A DNA stretch of 36,299 nt from an uncultured Clostridia bacterium (GTDB lineage Bacteria > Bacillota > Clostridia > TANB77 > CAG-508): assembly GCA_947626025.1 (NCBI GenBank), contig CANQQQ010000016.1:1-36299 (forward strand), in the 5' to 3' direction. Within the stretch, counting starts at the first letter, position 1. The number at the start of each line of letters is the position of its first letter. The translations under genes were made by a program, and so were the position numbers. Shown piece by piece: positions 27,736-36,299 of the stretch. Below the pieces are notes generated by a model that ran no database searches, had not been told where the DNA came from, and worked only from the letters and a program-made list of their open reading frames with translations.

Positions 27736-28242
27736 ATGGCAGATGAAAGAAAATTAGTAAAAAGAAGTGATAAGGTTGCTTTCTTTGGAAATAAATCGCC
27801 AGAAGGTGAAGAAACTTTTAACCGTATGCGTGGATTTACTACAATGAGTGGCTCTAAAAATCCAACCGAATATTCAAGACAATACGTTGATGAAGAATTT
27901 GAAACAACTGACGTTGTAGGATTTGCTCCAAGTATTGAATTTGGATTCGATCAATATGCTGGAGATAAAGTACACGATGAAATGGTACAAATACTTGATG
28001 AAGAAAGAACAGGTACTGATGCTCGTAGAAATATCGTTACTGTTGATTTTTCAAAGCCAACAGATGACGGAGGTTATGAAGCGGTTAAAAGAGAGTATGC
28101 TATTATAGGAGACACCGAAGGTGATAGCATGGACGCTTACACTTATTCTGGCACATTTAGTGCTACTGGCACAAGAATTGTCGGAACAGCTAAATTAGAT
28201 GAAAATAACTCAGTGGCAACGTTCACGGAAAAAAAAAAATAA
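27736..28242 (+). CDS. Major tail tube protein
   Basis: 168 residues: VKRSDKVAFFGNKSPEGEET, the MRGFTTMSGSKNPTEYSRQYVD segment, VVGFAPSIEFGFDQYAGDKV and YTYSGTFSATGTRIVGTAKL. These are the beta-sandwich features of Firmicute tail tube proteins. It stops right after an 11-A run (28229-28239), with the -1 frame open to 28631, so a longer form is expected. Confidence 0.88.
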   Translation: MADERKLVKRSDKVAFFGNKSPEGEETFNRMRGFTTMSGSKNPTEYSRQYVDEEFETTDVVGFAPSIEFGFDQYAGDKVHDEMVQILDEERTGTDARRNIVTVDFSKPTDDGGYEAVKREYAIIGDTEGDSMDAYTYSGTFSATGTRIVGTAKLDENNSVATFTEKKK

Positions 28243-28631
28243 TTATCATTAAAATACCTTCAACAGAAACAGATCTAAATTTAGGTGGAAAAACTGCAGG
28301 AGATTTGTATGAAAATTTAGTTATAAGAAATGATAATGCAATTGGTGCTTTAAAATATGTCGAAAATTGGGAAGCGTTTGATTTTTCTGATAATTCTGGT
28401 AATTTTTTGCCTTTATATTTTGAAGAGGCAAAAGGACAAGCAAAAGGTACTGTTAAATGTGAACTTAAAGGTACTGGTGCTAAGCTAAAAAAACCTGTTG
28501 CTGTTGATCCCAAAGACGGATTAATAGTTTTTCAAATTCATAATAATGATAATACTATTGAAGTTACGTCAGAGGGAAAAAATACCAGAACAATCAAACT
28601 TACCGATTTAGAGTTAAAAAAACAACAATAA
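28239..28631 (+). CDS. C-terminal extension of the tail tube protein in the -1 frame
   Basis: The frame is open from the A run at 28229-28239 to a TAA at 28629-28631 and adds about 130 residues. It reads IIIIKIPSTETDLNLGGKTA, then YVENWEAFDFSDNSGNFLPL and a beta-rich KGTVKCELKGTGAKLKKPV. A TTG at 28305 with GGAG is possible as an independent start, but the 60 bases ahead of it are open in the same frame and fit a fusion better. An Ig-like domain projecting from the tail tube is likely. Confidence 0.7.
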   Translation: MIIIKIPSTETDLNLGGKTAGDLYENLVIRNDNAIGALKYVENWEAFDFSDNSGNFLPLYFEEAKGQAKGTVKCELKGTGAKLKKPVAVDPKDGLIVFQIHNNDNTIEVTSEGKNTRTIKLTDLELKKQQ

Positions 28632-28651
28632 AAGAAGAAAGGTAATATTTT

Positions 28652-28993
28652 ATGAAAATTAATAATATTGAATTTGATATTGATTTCACGGAAGCAGATA
28701 CTATTGAAAGGATAAGTGAAGCCGAAAAAATAGTACAAGAGCAGAATGAAGAATTAATAAAAATATATGACACATTACCACAAGCCGAAGGCATAAGGCA
28801 GGAATGTAAAATAGCGAAAGACTTTCTTGACCGTGTTCTAGGCGAGGGAACGAGCGAAAGATTATTCGGAAATAGGAATAGTTTAGCAGAATGTGTTAAA
28901 GCCATAGAGGACGTAAAAATCGCTAAAGAAGAACAAGAAAATAAAGTCAATAGCATAATTAGTAAATACAGTCCTGAAAGGTTAGAAAGATGA
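28652..28993 (+). CDS. Tail assembly chaperone (DUF6673-like)
   Basis: 113 residues, helical, with IEFDIDFTEADTIERISEAE at the start and CKIAKDFLDRVLGEGTSERL and SLAECVKAIEDVKIAKEEQE in the body. Size and place between the tail tube and Gp15-like genes match the first tape-measure chaperone. Its TGA overlaps the next ATG (ATGA). Confidence 0.78.
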   Translation: MKINNIEFDIDFTEADTIERISEAEKIVQEQNEELIKIYDTLPQAEGIRQECKIAKDFLDRVLGEGTSERLFGNRNSLAECVKAIEDVKIAKEEQENKVNSIISKYSPERLER

Positions 28994-29553
28994 ACATTTT
29001 ATTAGATAAATTACCAACTGAATATGAAGGACTTAAAATTAATACTAATTTTAGGTCTTTTATTTTATTTGAATTATTAATGCAAGATAATGATGTAGAA
29101 GATAAAGAAAAAATATTACTTGCAATAAAATTAATGTATAAAGAACAACCAATTAACTTAAAAAAAGCAATTGACGGAATACTTTGGTTTTATTCTGGTG
29201 GTAAAGAAAAAAAAGAAGAAAAAAAATCTGCAAAAAAAGAAACAAAGAAAAGAAACGAAATATATTCTTATAAATATGATGCAGAATTAATTTATTCGGC
29301 ATTTCTAGACCAATATGGCATTGATTTGAACGAAATCGAATATCTGCATTGGTTTAAATTTAAGGCTCTATTTGAGGGTTTAAAAGACGAAAATAAGATA
29401 TGTCAAATTATGGGATACAGAGCATTAGATATATCAAAAATAAAAGACAAAAAAGAAAGAGAAAAATATAGAAAAATCAAAAGACAATATGCTCTTCCAG
29501 ATGAAAGAACGCAAGAACAGAAAGAACAGGATTTTGCAGAAGCCTTTTGGTAG
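28990..29553 (+). CDS. Gp15-type tail assembly chaperone
   Basis: 187 residues. MNILLDKLPTEYEGLKINTN, LFELLMQDNDVEDKEKILLA, the FYSGGKEKKEEKK linker and YSAFLDQYGIDLNEIEYLHW, with RKIKRQYALPDERTQEQKEQ at the end, are diagnostic of the Bacteriophage Gp15 family. It pairs with the preceding gene and helps the tape measure fold during tail assembly. Confidence 0.9.
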   Translation: MNILLDKLPTEYEGLKINTNFRSFILFELLMQDNDVEDKEKILLAIKLMYKEQPINLKKAIDGILWFYSGGKEKKEEKKSAKKETKKRNEIYSYKYDAELIYSAFLDQYGIDLNEIEYLHWFKFKALFEGLKDENKICQIMGYRALDISKIKDKKEREKYRKIKRQYALPDERTQEQKEQDFAEAFW

Positions 29554-29567
29554 AAAGGAGGAAAAAT

Positions 29568-32390
29568 ATGGAAAAATTGAAGTTGAATATACAAATGTTT
29601 GCCGATGGTAAAATTACTATTGAAACAGATATTGATAATAGTGGAATTAACAAAGGTTTAAAACAAACTGAAAATAGTGTTAATAAAGCTGGTTCAACTG
29701 TTAAAAATATTGTTGAAGGTTTAGGAATAACAAAATTAATATCAAAAGCAATGTCTACTATTGTTTCAAGTATAGATAGCGCAGTTTCAAGAGTTGATAC
29801 TTTAAATAACTTTCCTAAAGTTATGTCAAATTTAGGTATAAGTTCAGAAGATGCTAGTGAAGCAATCGATAAAATGAGCAATAAACTTGCTGGACTTCCT
29901 ACAACATTAGATGAAGGAGCTTCGGCTGTTCAAAGATTTACTTCTAAAAATGGAGATGTAAAAAAATCAACTGATTTATTCCTAGCTTTAAATAATGCAA
30001 TTTTGGCTGGTGGTGCTTCTAGTGAAATTCAATCAAGTGCATTAGAACAATTAAGTCAGTCTTATGCAAAAGGTAAACCTGATATGATGGAGTGGAGAAC
30101 AGCAATGACTGCTATGCCAGCTCAATTAAAACAAGTTGCTGAAGCTATGGGTTATGTAAATGCTGATGAATTAGGAGCAGCGCTTCGAGAAGGCACAGTA
30201 TCTATGGACGATTTTATGGATACAATAGTTCAATTAAATGAAGAAGGAATAGATGGTTTTCAAAGTTTTGAACAACAAGCAAAAAATTCTACAGGTGGTA
30301 TAAAAACAAGTATAAAAGTCGCAAAAACACAAGTTGTAAAAGGTGTTGCTGATATGATCGGTGGCATTAATAAGAGTTTGAAAAAATCAAATTTACCAGA
30401 ATTAAGTGAATTAATTTCCGAAATTGGAAAACAAGCGAAAATACAATTAAGTAATATAGCAAATGCCATTTCTAAAGTTAATTTTTCAACGTTAATAAAT
30501 GCAATAAAAGTATTAATACCTATCGTTGGCTCATTAACGGCTGGATTTGTTGCTTATAATGGTGCTTTAAAAGTAATGGAAATAGGGAAAAAAGTTGGAG
30601 ATTTTGCTAATTTAACAAAAAGTTTCCTAACATTAACTCCAGCAATTGCAGGTTCTAATACTGCGATGGCAGGTTTAAATACAACTCTTGCAATAAGTCC
30701 AATAGGATTGGTTGTTGCTTCTGTGGCAGGATTTACTGCTGGAATGTATCTTTTAAGTAAAGCAATAGGAGATAATCAAACAGAAACTCAAAAAATAACT
30801 CAATCATTAATAGAATACGACAATGCAATGAAAGAAGCAAATATAAGTCGGCAAGAATATCTTGATAAAAATATGAATGAAATTCAAAATACAGAAAATC
30901 TATATAATGAATTACAAGCACTAGTTGACGAAAATGGAAAAGTAAAAGAAGGATATGAAGATAGAGTAAATTTCATAACAGGAGAATTAAGCAATGCCTT
31001 AGGAATTGAAATAAAAACAACGGATGGTGTGATTCAAAATTATCAAGAAATGAAAGGTGCTATTGATAATGTAATACAAAGTAAACGTGCAAAAGTATTG
31101 TTAGACGCACAAGAAGAAGTTTACAACAAAGCAAAAGATAAACAAGCAGAATTAGAAAAGAGTTATGCCAATGCGGTTAAAGACGTCACAGAGAAAGAAA
31201 AAGAAAGAAATAATATATTAAAACAAATACAATCTACTTATGGTCTAACAGCAAAACAATTAAAACAAGTATCAGAAACATTAACGTATGTTGATGAAAA
31301 TGGAAAATTGGTAAATTTGTCTTTTGAAAAATTAGGACAACAATTAAATGCTTCAAATGGAGCATTACAAACAAGTAATAATGTATTAACACAGACAGGA
31401 CAGGCTTATGCAAATAATCAACAAATCATAGGAAATTATGAACAAGCATTATTAAATTTATCAAATGGAAATTATGATGCAGTTTTAAAAATGTATGAAG
31501 ATACAACAAATTATCATGCAAAAACAAACGAAGAAACAGCAAAAAATTATGCAGCAGCAATTGAAAGTCAAAAACAATATTTACAGTTTTTGAAAGATAA
31601 TAAAAATAAATATGATGAAGATGTTTACAACTCAGAAGTTGCCGCAACTGAAAAAAGACTTGCACAATTAGAAAAAGAACAAAAAGATATGAACGCTACA
31701 ATTTCAACAGGACAAACAGTAATAAAAGGAACATGGAATAAAGCACTTGCTGAACAACTATCAGAATTGACAGGAAAAAATATTGCATTTAAGAAAACAG
31801 CAAATGGACATATTCAAGCATACATTGATGGACAAAAAGAAGGAGCGCCGATGTCTAAAAAACAAGCAAAACAGTTTGGAGAAGATATGGCGAAAGAAAT
31901 AGATAAAGCAAAATCAGAAGCTAATAAAGCTGGTAAAAATTTGATTGATGGTACTACACAAGGAATTAATAATAGAGATAGCAGAAATGCTGCGTTTTCA
32001 TCTATTTTCTCTTTTGGTAATTCTCTTCTTGGAAAATTAAGAGAATCATTACAAGAACATTCGCCATCAAAAGCATCTAGAAAGTATGGACAATTTTTAA
32101 TGAAAGGTTTGGGATTAGGAGTTGAAGATGAAAAAGATACAGTCTTAAAAGATATTGAAAAATATGGTAAAGAGATTGTAAATAAAATGCAAGATACTAT
32201 TTCGATAGAAACTGATAAAATGGCTGCTAATGTTGAAACAAGTGGAACTTATCAAGTGGCTATGGCTGGAATACCAAACTTTGAATTATTAGATAGAAGT
32301 ACAAATCAAACTCAATTAGTTGTAAATGGTAAAGTATTAGCAGAAGTAGTTAATACAGAAAATCGTAATAGAGAGGTGGCAAAAGCATGA
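29568..32390 (+). CDS. Tape measure protein
   Basis: 940 residues from the ATG at 29568 (AAAGGAGG upstream), the longest gene here. It has an N-terminal tape-measure domain with FPKVMSNLGISSEDASEAID and QLSQSYAKGKPDMMEWRTAM, two hydrophobic segments near residues 305-330 and 375-398, a coiled-coil middle, and the C-terminal motif LQEHSPSKASRKYGQFLMKG shared by many tape measures. At about 0.15 nm per residue it predicts a tail of roughly 140 nm. No peptidase domain is visible. Confidence 0.95.
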   Translation: MEKLKLNIQMFADGKITIETDIDNSGINKGLKQTENSVNKAGSTVKNIVEGLGITKLISKAMSTIVSSIDSAVSRVDTLNNFPKVMSNLGISSEDASEAIDKMSNKLAGLPTTLDEGASAVQRFTSKNGDVKKSTDLFLALNNAILAGGASSEIQSSALEQLSQSYAKGKPDMMEWRTAMTAMPAQLKQVAEAMGYVNADELGAALREGTVSMDDFMDTIVQLNEEGIDGFQSFEQQAKNSTGGIKTSIKVAKTQVVKGVADMIGGINKSLKKSNLPELSELISEIGKQAKIQLSNIANAISKVNFSTLINAIKVLIPIVGSLTAGFVAYNGALKVMEIGKKVGDFANLTKSFLTLTPAIAGSNTAMAGLNTTLAISPIGLVVASVAGFTAGMYLLSKAIGDNQTETQKITQSLIEYDNAMKEANISRQEYLDKNMNEIQNTENLYNELQALVDENGKVKEGYEDRVNFITGELSNALGIEIKTTDGVIQNYQEMKGAIDNVIQSKRAKVLLDAQEEVYNKAKDKQAELEKSYANAVKDVTEKEKERNNILKQIQSTYGLTAKQLKQVSETLTYVDENGKLVNLSFEKLGQQLNASNGALQTSNNVLTQTGQAYANNQQIIGNYEQALLNLSNGNYDAVLKMYEDTTNYHAKTNEETAKNYAAAIESQKQYLQFLKDNKNKYDEDVYNSEVAATEKRLAQLEKEQKDMNATISTGQTVIKGTWNKALAEQLSELTGKNIAFKKTANGHIQAYIDGQKEGAPMSKKQAKQFGEDMAKEIDKAKSEANKAGKNLIDGTTQGINNRDSRNAAFSSIFSFGNSLLGKLRESLQEHSPSKASRKYGQFLMKGLGLGVEDEKDTVLKDIEKYGKEIVNKMQDTISIETDKMAANVETSGTYQVAMAGIPNFELLDRSTNQTQLVVNGKVLAEVVNTENRNREVAKA

Positions 32391-32755
32391 TAGAAGATTA
32401 TTTAGCAAAAATTGGAGAAACTAAATTAAAATATATTCTTCGTGGTGGATATAATATACAAGAAAATCAAGATATAGTTTTACAAAGAAAAACAATGGCT
32501 GATGGAACTGAAAGACGAAATATTGCTGAAAAGAAAAAAACAACTATTTCTTTTACGTTTTCTCAAATTGACGGTCAAACACTACAAAAATATTGCAATT
32601 TAATGCTTGGTGATTTTGAAGCAACATATTGGAGCAAAGATGATAGAACTTATAAAATTGCAACATTTAGAGTAAATGATAATCCAACAAACTCATTATT
32701 ATATACAGGTAAAGAAATATATGACGAATTTACAATTGTATGGGAGAGTGTATAA
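32387..32755 (+). CDS. DUF6711-like tail protein
   Basis: 122 residues. It overlaps the tape measure stop by four bases (ATGA). Beta-rich: DIVLQRKTMADGTERRNIAE, KKTTISFTFSQIDGQTLQKY and LYTGKEIYDEFTIVWESV. Its small size and place between tape measure and tail hub suggest a tail-tip adaptor. Function by position only. Confidence 0.7.
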   Translation: MIEDYLAKIGETKLKYILRGGYNIQENQDIVLQRKTMADGTERRNIAEKKKTTISFTFSQIDGQTLQKYCNLMLGDFEATYWSKDDRTYKIATFRVNDNPTNSLLYTGKEIYDEFTIVWESV

Positions 32756-32757
32756 TA

Positions 32758-34644
32758 ATGTTAGTAGTTAGTGATAAAATAAAGGAAAGTTATAATAAAT
32801 ATACGACGCAAAGAAAGAGTTATATTAAAGTTGGAGATAATTCTTTCTTTGTACAAAATGTTGACTTATATGCCGATGCTTATGATGAGGGAAATATTGT
32901 AGGTAATGCAATTGCTAAAATACTAAAATTTGACATTGAAACTGAATATGTTAGAGGCTTGGATGAATTTGAATTATTTGACGGAATATGGACAGGAAAT
33001 GAATATGAATATATTTCACTTGGAACTTTTAAATTATTTGAAGAACAGGGAAAAGACGATTTCTTTAGCAGTATAACTTCTTATGATAAATTAATTTTAT
33101 TCAATATAGTTTATAATCCTTTATTAACTGAATATCCTACGACAATTTACGGATTATTACAAAATATATGCGAACAGGCAGGAGTTGAATTAGAAACAAC
33201 TACAATTGCTAATGGAGATAAAGTTTTAAATGAAAATTTGTTTGTAGAAAATGAAACGTTAAAAGATATTCTTCGTGCAATATGTGAAATAAGTGGTAAT
33301 TATGCTTTAATTAGCAACGATAAATTAAAATTACAATTAAAAGGAAAAGATACGATAACTTTAGAAAAATATCAGTTATCAAATTCAGAATATAAAAGAA
33401 CAACTTGGAAAATTAATCAGATCGTATTAGGTATGAAAGATATTGAAGGAGAATATGTACAAAAGCAAGATGATGAAGATGTTGATAAAAATGGAATTCA
33501 TAAAGTTGTTATAAATAATAATCCTTTCGTATATACACAAGAATTAAGACAAGAATATATTGATGAATTATTTGAAGCAGTAAGAGGATTTGGTTATATT
33601 GCTTATGAAACTGAATGGGAAGGTCTGCCTTATTTTGAATTAGGAGATTTACTTAATATTGATGGAAAAGAAAGTTTGGTATTAAGATATGAATTGAAAA
33701 GCCCAAACGGTTTAGATTCTACTTTATCAGCACCATCAATAATTGATAGTGTAATAGATTATATAGATAATACAAATGACTTAAATAATCAAATGATGAG
33801 GACAGAATATATAGTTGATAAGCATGAAGGACAAATAAATCAATTAACAACCAAAACAAATACTTTAGAAGATGGACTTGGCAATACATATACAATAGAA
33901 CAAACAAACGAATTGATACAAAATTCGGCAACAGGTGTCACCAACACATTTAGCGAAGCAGGAGGAAATAATATTTTTAGAAATACAGGTTTGTGGTATG
34001 AAAATGAAAATGATGATCGAGAACAAAATCCATACGAATTTTGGAATGGAAAAGTTATAAGAAATAAAAATGATAATGCGCAAAACATGAGATCGTTGTT
34101 ATTACAAAATGGTAGTCTGAGTCAAGAACAAGAAGTTTCCAACGGAAATTATACTGTTAGTTTCAAATATAAAAAAGACATATCGCTTGCCAATTTTAGA
34201 GTTGTTATTAATGGTTTGGAATATGTTTTAGATAGTGATGAGGAAGGAACTTTCATCACAGGAGTAGATGACATTAATGAATTGCAAGTCACGACAAGGC
34301 ACATAAAAGTTGAGTTTATAACAGATATTGATAATTCCGTTGAGGTTTATGATTTAATGGTAAATGCAGGAAAAGTAAAACTTGCATATTCACAGAATCA
34401 AAATGAAACAACCACGGATACTGTTAATATTTCAAAAGGTATAACAATTACCTCTACAAATACTGATACTACTTTTAAAGCAAATGCGGACGGCATAAGA
34501 ACTCTTGATAAAAGTGGCAACCGTCTAACCGAATTTACAGATACAGGGATGGTTACGAAAAGAGCAGAAATAGAAGAAGAAGCCGAAATTGTAGGTGTTA
34601 TAATAAAAGAAGTTAATAATCAAACTTGGATTACAAGATTATAA
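32758..34644 (+). CDS. Tail hub / baseplate protein (Tal-like N-terminus)
   Basis: 628 residues from the ATG at 32758 behind GGGAGAG. The first about 330 residues (KSYIKVGDNSFFVQNVDLYA, FKLFEEQGKDDFFSSITSYD, YGLLQNICEQAGVELETTTI, ENETLKDILRAICEISGNYA) have the gp27-like hub fold. Next come a helical linker and beta modules, including a carbohydrate-binding-like part near 420-540, ending in SGNRLTEFTDTGMVTK. It forms the tail tip and may help cell-wall recognition. No clear hydrolase motif was seen. Confidence 0.78.
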   Translation: MLVVSDKIKESYNKYTTQRKSYIKVGDNSFFVQNVDLYADAYDEGNIVGNAIAKILKFDIETEYVRGLDEFELFDGIWTGNEYEYISLGTFKLFEEQGKDDFFSSITSYDKLILFNIVYNPLLTEYPTTIYGLLQNICEQAGVELETTTIANGDKVLNENLFVENETLKDILRAICEISGNYALISNDKLKLQLKGKDTITLEKYQLSNSEYKRTTWKINQIVLGMKDIEGEYVQKQDDEDVDKNGIHKVVINNNPFVYTQELRQEYIDELFEAVRGFGYIAYETEWEGLPYFELGDLLNIDGKESLVLRYELKSPNGLDSTLSAPSIIDSVIDYIDNTNDLNNQMMRTEYIVDKHEGQINQLTTKTNTLEDGLGNTYTIEQTNELIQNSATGVTNTFSEAGGNNIFRNTGLWYENENDDREQNPYEFWNGKVIRNKNDNAQNMRSLLLQNGSLSQEQEVSNGNYTVSFKYKKDISLANFRVVINGLEYVLDSDEEGTFITGVDDINELQVTTRHIKVEFITDIDNSVEVYDLMVNAGKVKLAYSQNQNETTTDTVNISKGITITSTNTDTTFKANADGIRTLDKSGNRLTEFTDTGMVTKRAEIEEEAEIVGVIIKEVNNQTWITRL

Positions 34645-34653
34645 GGAGGAAAT

Positions 34654-36299
34654 ATGGCGACAAGATTAGGAATAGTAAATTTAAATGGTTGTAGTTATGA
34701 ATTGGCTTATGATTTGCTAAGTCAAAGCACATCTGAAAATTCGTCAAAAGTAAGGCTATATGGTATATTGCACGTCACAAATAATTATGTGTCTTGGAGT
34801 AGAGGTTCTGCTTCTGTTCATACAAGCGGTTTACAATCAATAGGAACTTATTATAGCCGAGGAGATTATACTCTTATTACACGTGATTTCACTTTTGCAC
34901 ATGATAGCAATGGAAATTTTAGCGCTACAATAAGTGCTTCATTATCTACTACTTTTACGAGTGGAAATACAAGCGGAACATTAAGATTACCACAAATAAA
35001 AAGAGTAAGTAAGATTAATTCTTTTACAGGAAATAATATTGACGGAACTTTTAATGTATGGTATACAAGTTATATCAGCAGTTATACAAATAAATTAAGA
35101 ATATCGATTCCAAGTGTAAAAGCATTACAAACTAAAGATTATGAAAATGGAACGGAATTTACATTAGATGATGAAAGCAAAGAATATATATATGATTACA
35201 TAAAAAATTCCAATTCTGTCACGTTAGGAGCAGTTATTGAAACGTGGAACGGAAATACAAAACTAGGAGAAAGTTCTGAATTAAAAAATATATGTACATT
35301 AACGGATGCCAATCCGCAGTTTTATAATTTCGATTTTGAAGATATAAATAGCAAAACTTTGAATCTAACAGGGAATTCAAAATATAATATAAATGGTTAT
35401 TCTAATATCAAAGTGACTATTTCTAGTGAAAACAAGGCTACACCTTTGAAAAAGGCTACTATGTCTAAATATAGATTCTCTGTTGGAACTTCGTCAATTG
35501 ATATTGATTATAGTGATACAGACGAAGTGACAGGAACAATAAATAATTCTTCTAGTGGAACTTATAATGTCTATGCGATTGATAGTCGTAATAATTCTAC
35601 GTTAGTCACAAAACTAGCAGAAAAAGAAATTGCATATTCTCCTTTGACGATTGACAAACAAAATTGTTCTATAGTAAGAAGTGATGGAAATGTCGGAAAT
35701 GAAGCAATATTAACTTTAAATGGAACTTTTTGGAACGATACTTTTGGAAAAGTAAAAAACACAATAAAGACTGTGACATATAGATTAAAAAAGACAAGTG
35801 ATTCACAATGGATTGACGGAAAAACGGCAATAAATGTATCAGCAACAGATGACGGAAGATTCTCTTTTAATGGGAAAATAGCAAGTGATAATAGTGATAC
35901 TTATTGGAACTTAAATGATTCGTATGATATTCAATTAACAATAAGTGATGAATTATCTTCTTCTACATTAAGTTTGATTCTGAATAGTGCAATTCCAACA
36001 ATTTCTTTAGATAAAAATGGTGTGGGAATTATGTGTGCTTATAATCAAGAATTGGGAGGACTTTTGCAAGTTGGAGGAAATGTTATTAATAAAGAATATG
36101 TTGATTATTACGATCAATATAATACAAAATTAGTAAAAACAAATAAAAGATGGTATGAAGGTGCCGACATCTGGAAACCTATTTATCGTTGTGTTCGACA
36201 TATAGGTGCAATAAATAGTACCAATAAAACAATAGCACATAATGTATCTGATATTGACAAAATAATTCATATAGAAGGAGTTGCAATTACTAGTGATGG
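34654..36299 (+). CDS. DUF859-type tail-tip/fibre protein, partial at the right edge
   Basis: At least 548 residues; the frame is open to the window end. The N-terminus (LNGCSYELAYDLLSQSTSEN, GILHVTNNYVSWSRGSASVH, TYYSRGDYTLITRDFTFAHD) and the later LILNSAIPTISLDKNGVGIM, then GGNVINKEY, are hallmarks of the DUF859 siphophage minor structural family, a baseplate or receptor-binding protein. AAGGAGG precedes the ATG. The remainder outside the window would hold the host-binding end. Confidence 0.88.
   Translation, partial: MATRLGIVNLNGCSYELAYDLLSQSTSENSSKVRLYGILHVTNNYVSWSRGSASVHTSGLQSIGTYYSRGDYTLITRDFTFAHDSNGNFSATISASLSTTFTSGNTSGTLRLPQIKRVSKINSFTGNNIDGTFNVWYTSYISSYTNKLRISIPSVKALQTKDYENGTEFTLDDESKEYIYDYIKNSNSVTLGAVIETWNGNTKLGESSELKNICTLTDANPQFYNFDFEDINSKTLNLTGNSKYNINGYSNIKVTISSENKATPLKKATMSKYRFSVGTSSIDIDYSDTDEVTGTINNSSSGTYNVYAIDSRNNSTLVTKLAEKEIAYSPLTIDKQNCSIVRSDGNVGNEAILTLNGTFWNDTFGKVKNTIKTVTYRLKKTSDSQWIDGKTAINVSATDDGRFSFNGKIASDNSDTYWNLNDSYDIQLTISDELSSSTLSLILNSAIPTISLDKNGVGIMCAYNQELGGLLQVGGNVINKEYVDYYDQYNTKLVKTNKRWYEGADIWKPIYRCVRHIGAINSTNKTIAHNVSDIDKIIHIEGVAITSD

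Noticed and set aside
27923-28108. 61-aa + strand frame inside the tail tube gene
   Set aside because: Entirely within the tail tube gene in another frame, without family features.
28600-28956. 118-aa open frame on the - strand
   Set aside because: Shadow of the tail chaperone gene; serine-rich composition mirrors the AT-rich coding strand. The same applies to - strand frames at 17064-17411 and 29477-29881.
1-36299. Mycoplasma-type genetic code (TGA as Trp)
   Set aside because: TGA ends several solid genes (terS, terL, the ERCC4 nuclease), and Trp is encoded by TGG throughout.
1-36299. Complete circular genome closed at the window edges
   Set aside because: Joining 36299 to base 1 puts the DUF859 gene and the ChW gene in different frames, so sequence is missing between them.

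Overview
This window is most of a tailed (siphovirus-type) bacteriophage genome infecting a low-GC Firmicute. Every convincing gene is on the + strand. TGA is used as a normal stop (for example at the ends of terS and terL), which argues against a Mycoplasma-type code. The first 294 bases end in a ChW (clostridial hydrophobic, conserved W) repeat, a cell-wall-protein domain typical of Clostridia and relatives, so a clostridial, probably gut, host is likely. The right edge cuts through a DUF859-type tail gene. The two edges do not join in frame, so part of the genome (end of the tail gene, presumably holin and the start of the lysin) lies outside. No integrase, CI-like repressor or excisionase is visible here.

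Layout. 1-330: end of the lysin-like gene and its terminator. 421-5318: early replication/recombination genes: a small membrane protein, a 44-aa ribbon-helix-helix protein, a PD-(D/E)XK nuclease joined to a Sak4-like ATPase, an SSB-like protein, an AbrB-like protein and a DUF927 helicase. 5307-5560: an iteron-rich gene-free region that looks like a replication origin. 5649-11966: about twenty small early genes, including a DNA methyltransferase, an HNH homing endonuclease and a stand-alone DnaB N-terminal-like protein. 12029-14731: a 59-aa fibre-motif peptide, an ERCC4-type nuclease, and terminase small and large subunits. 14728-15679: a GIY-YIG homing endonuclease cassette. 15736-18354: portal and minor capsid protein. 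18338-18994: a gene-free block of tandem promoter/structured RNA/terminator units. 19087-24054: a second early-type block (RHH regulator, DUF1351, RecT, MBL-fold protein and small genes) lying inside the head module. 24074-24149: tRNA-Cys. 24283-36299: scaffold, major capsid protein, head-tail connectors, major tail protein, tail chaperones, tape measure and tail-tip proteins.

Most interesting points. (1) Both homing endonucleases are preceded by a promoter and a leader RNA in which two long, unrelated-in-sequence but topologically identical helices interlock with a zero-nucleotide junction. G-U wobbles support RNA-level pairing, and the downstream helix resembles an intrinsic terminator. (2) Four consecutive small RNA units lie between the minor capsid gene and the RecT block. 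(3) Both the major capsid and the major tail genes end just after runs of 10 and 11 A, with long open -1 frames behind them, consistent with programmed -1 frameshifting to C-terminally extended forms. (4) Several terminators carry the -35 box of the next promoter inside their own hairpin. (5) The HNH cassette sits at the start codon of a gene and has left a six-codon vestige of that start upstream. All calls were made by reading the sequence; no database search was run.
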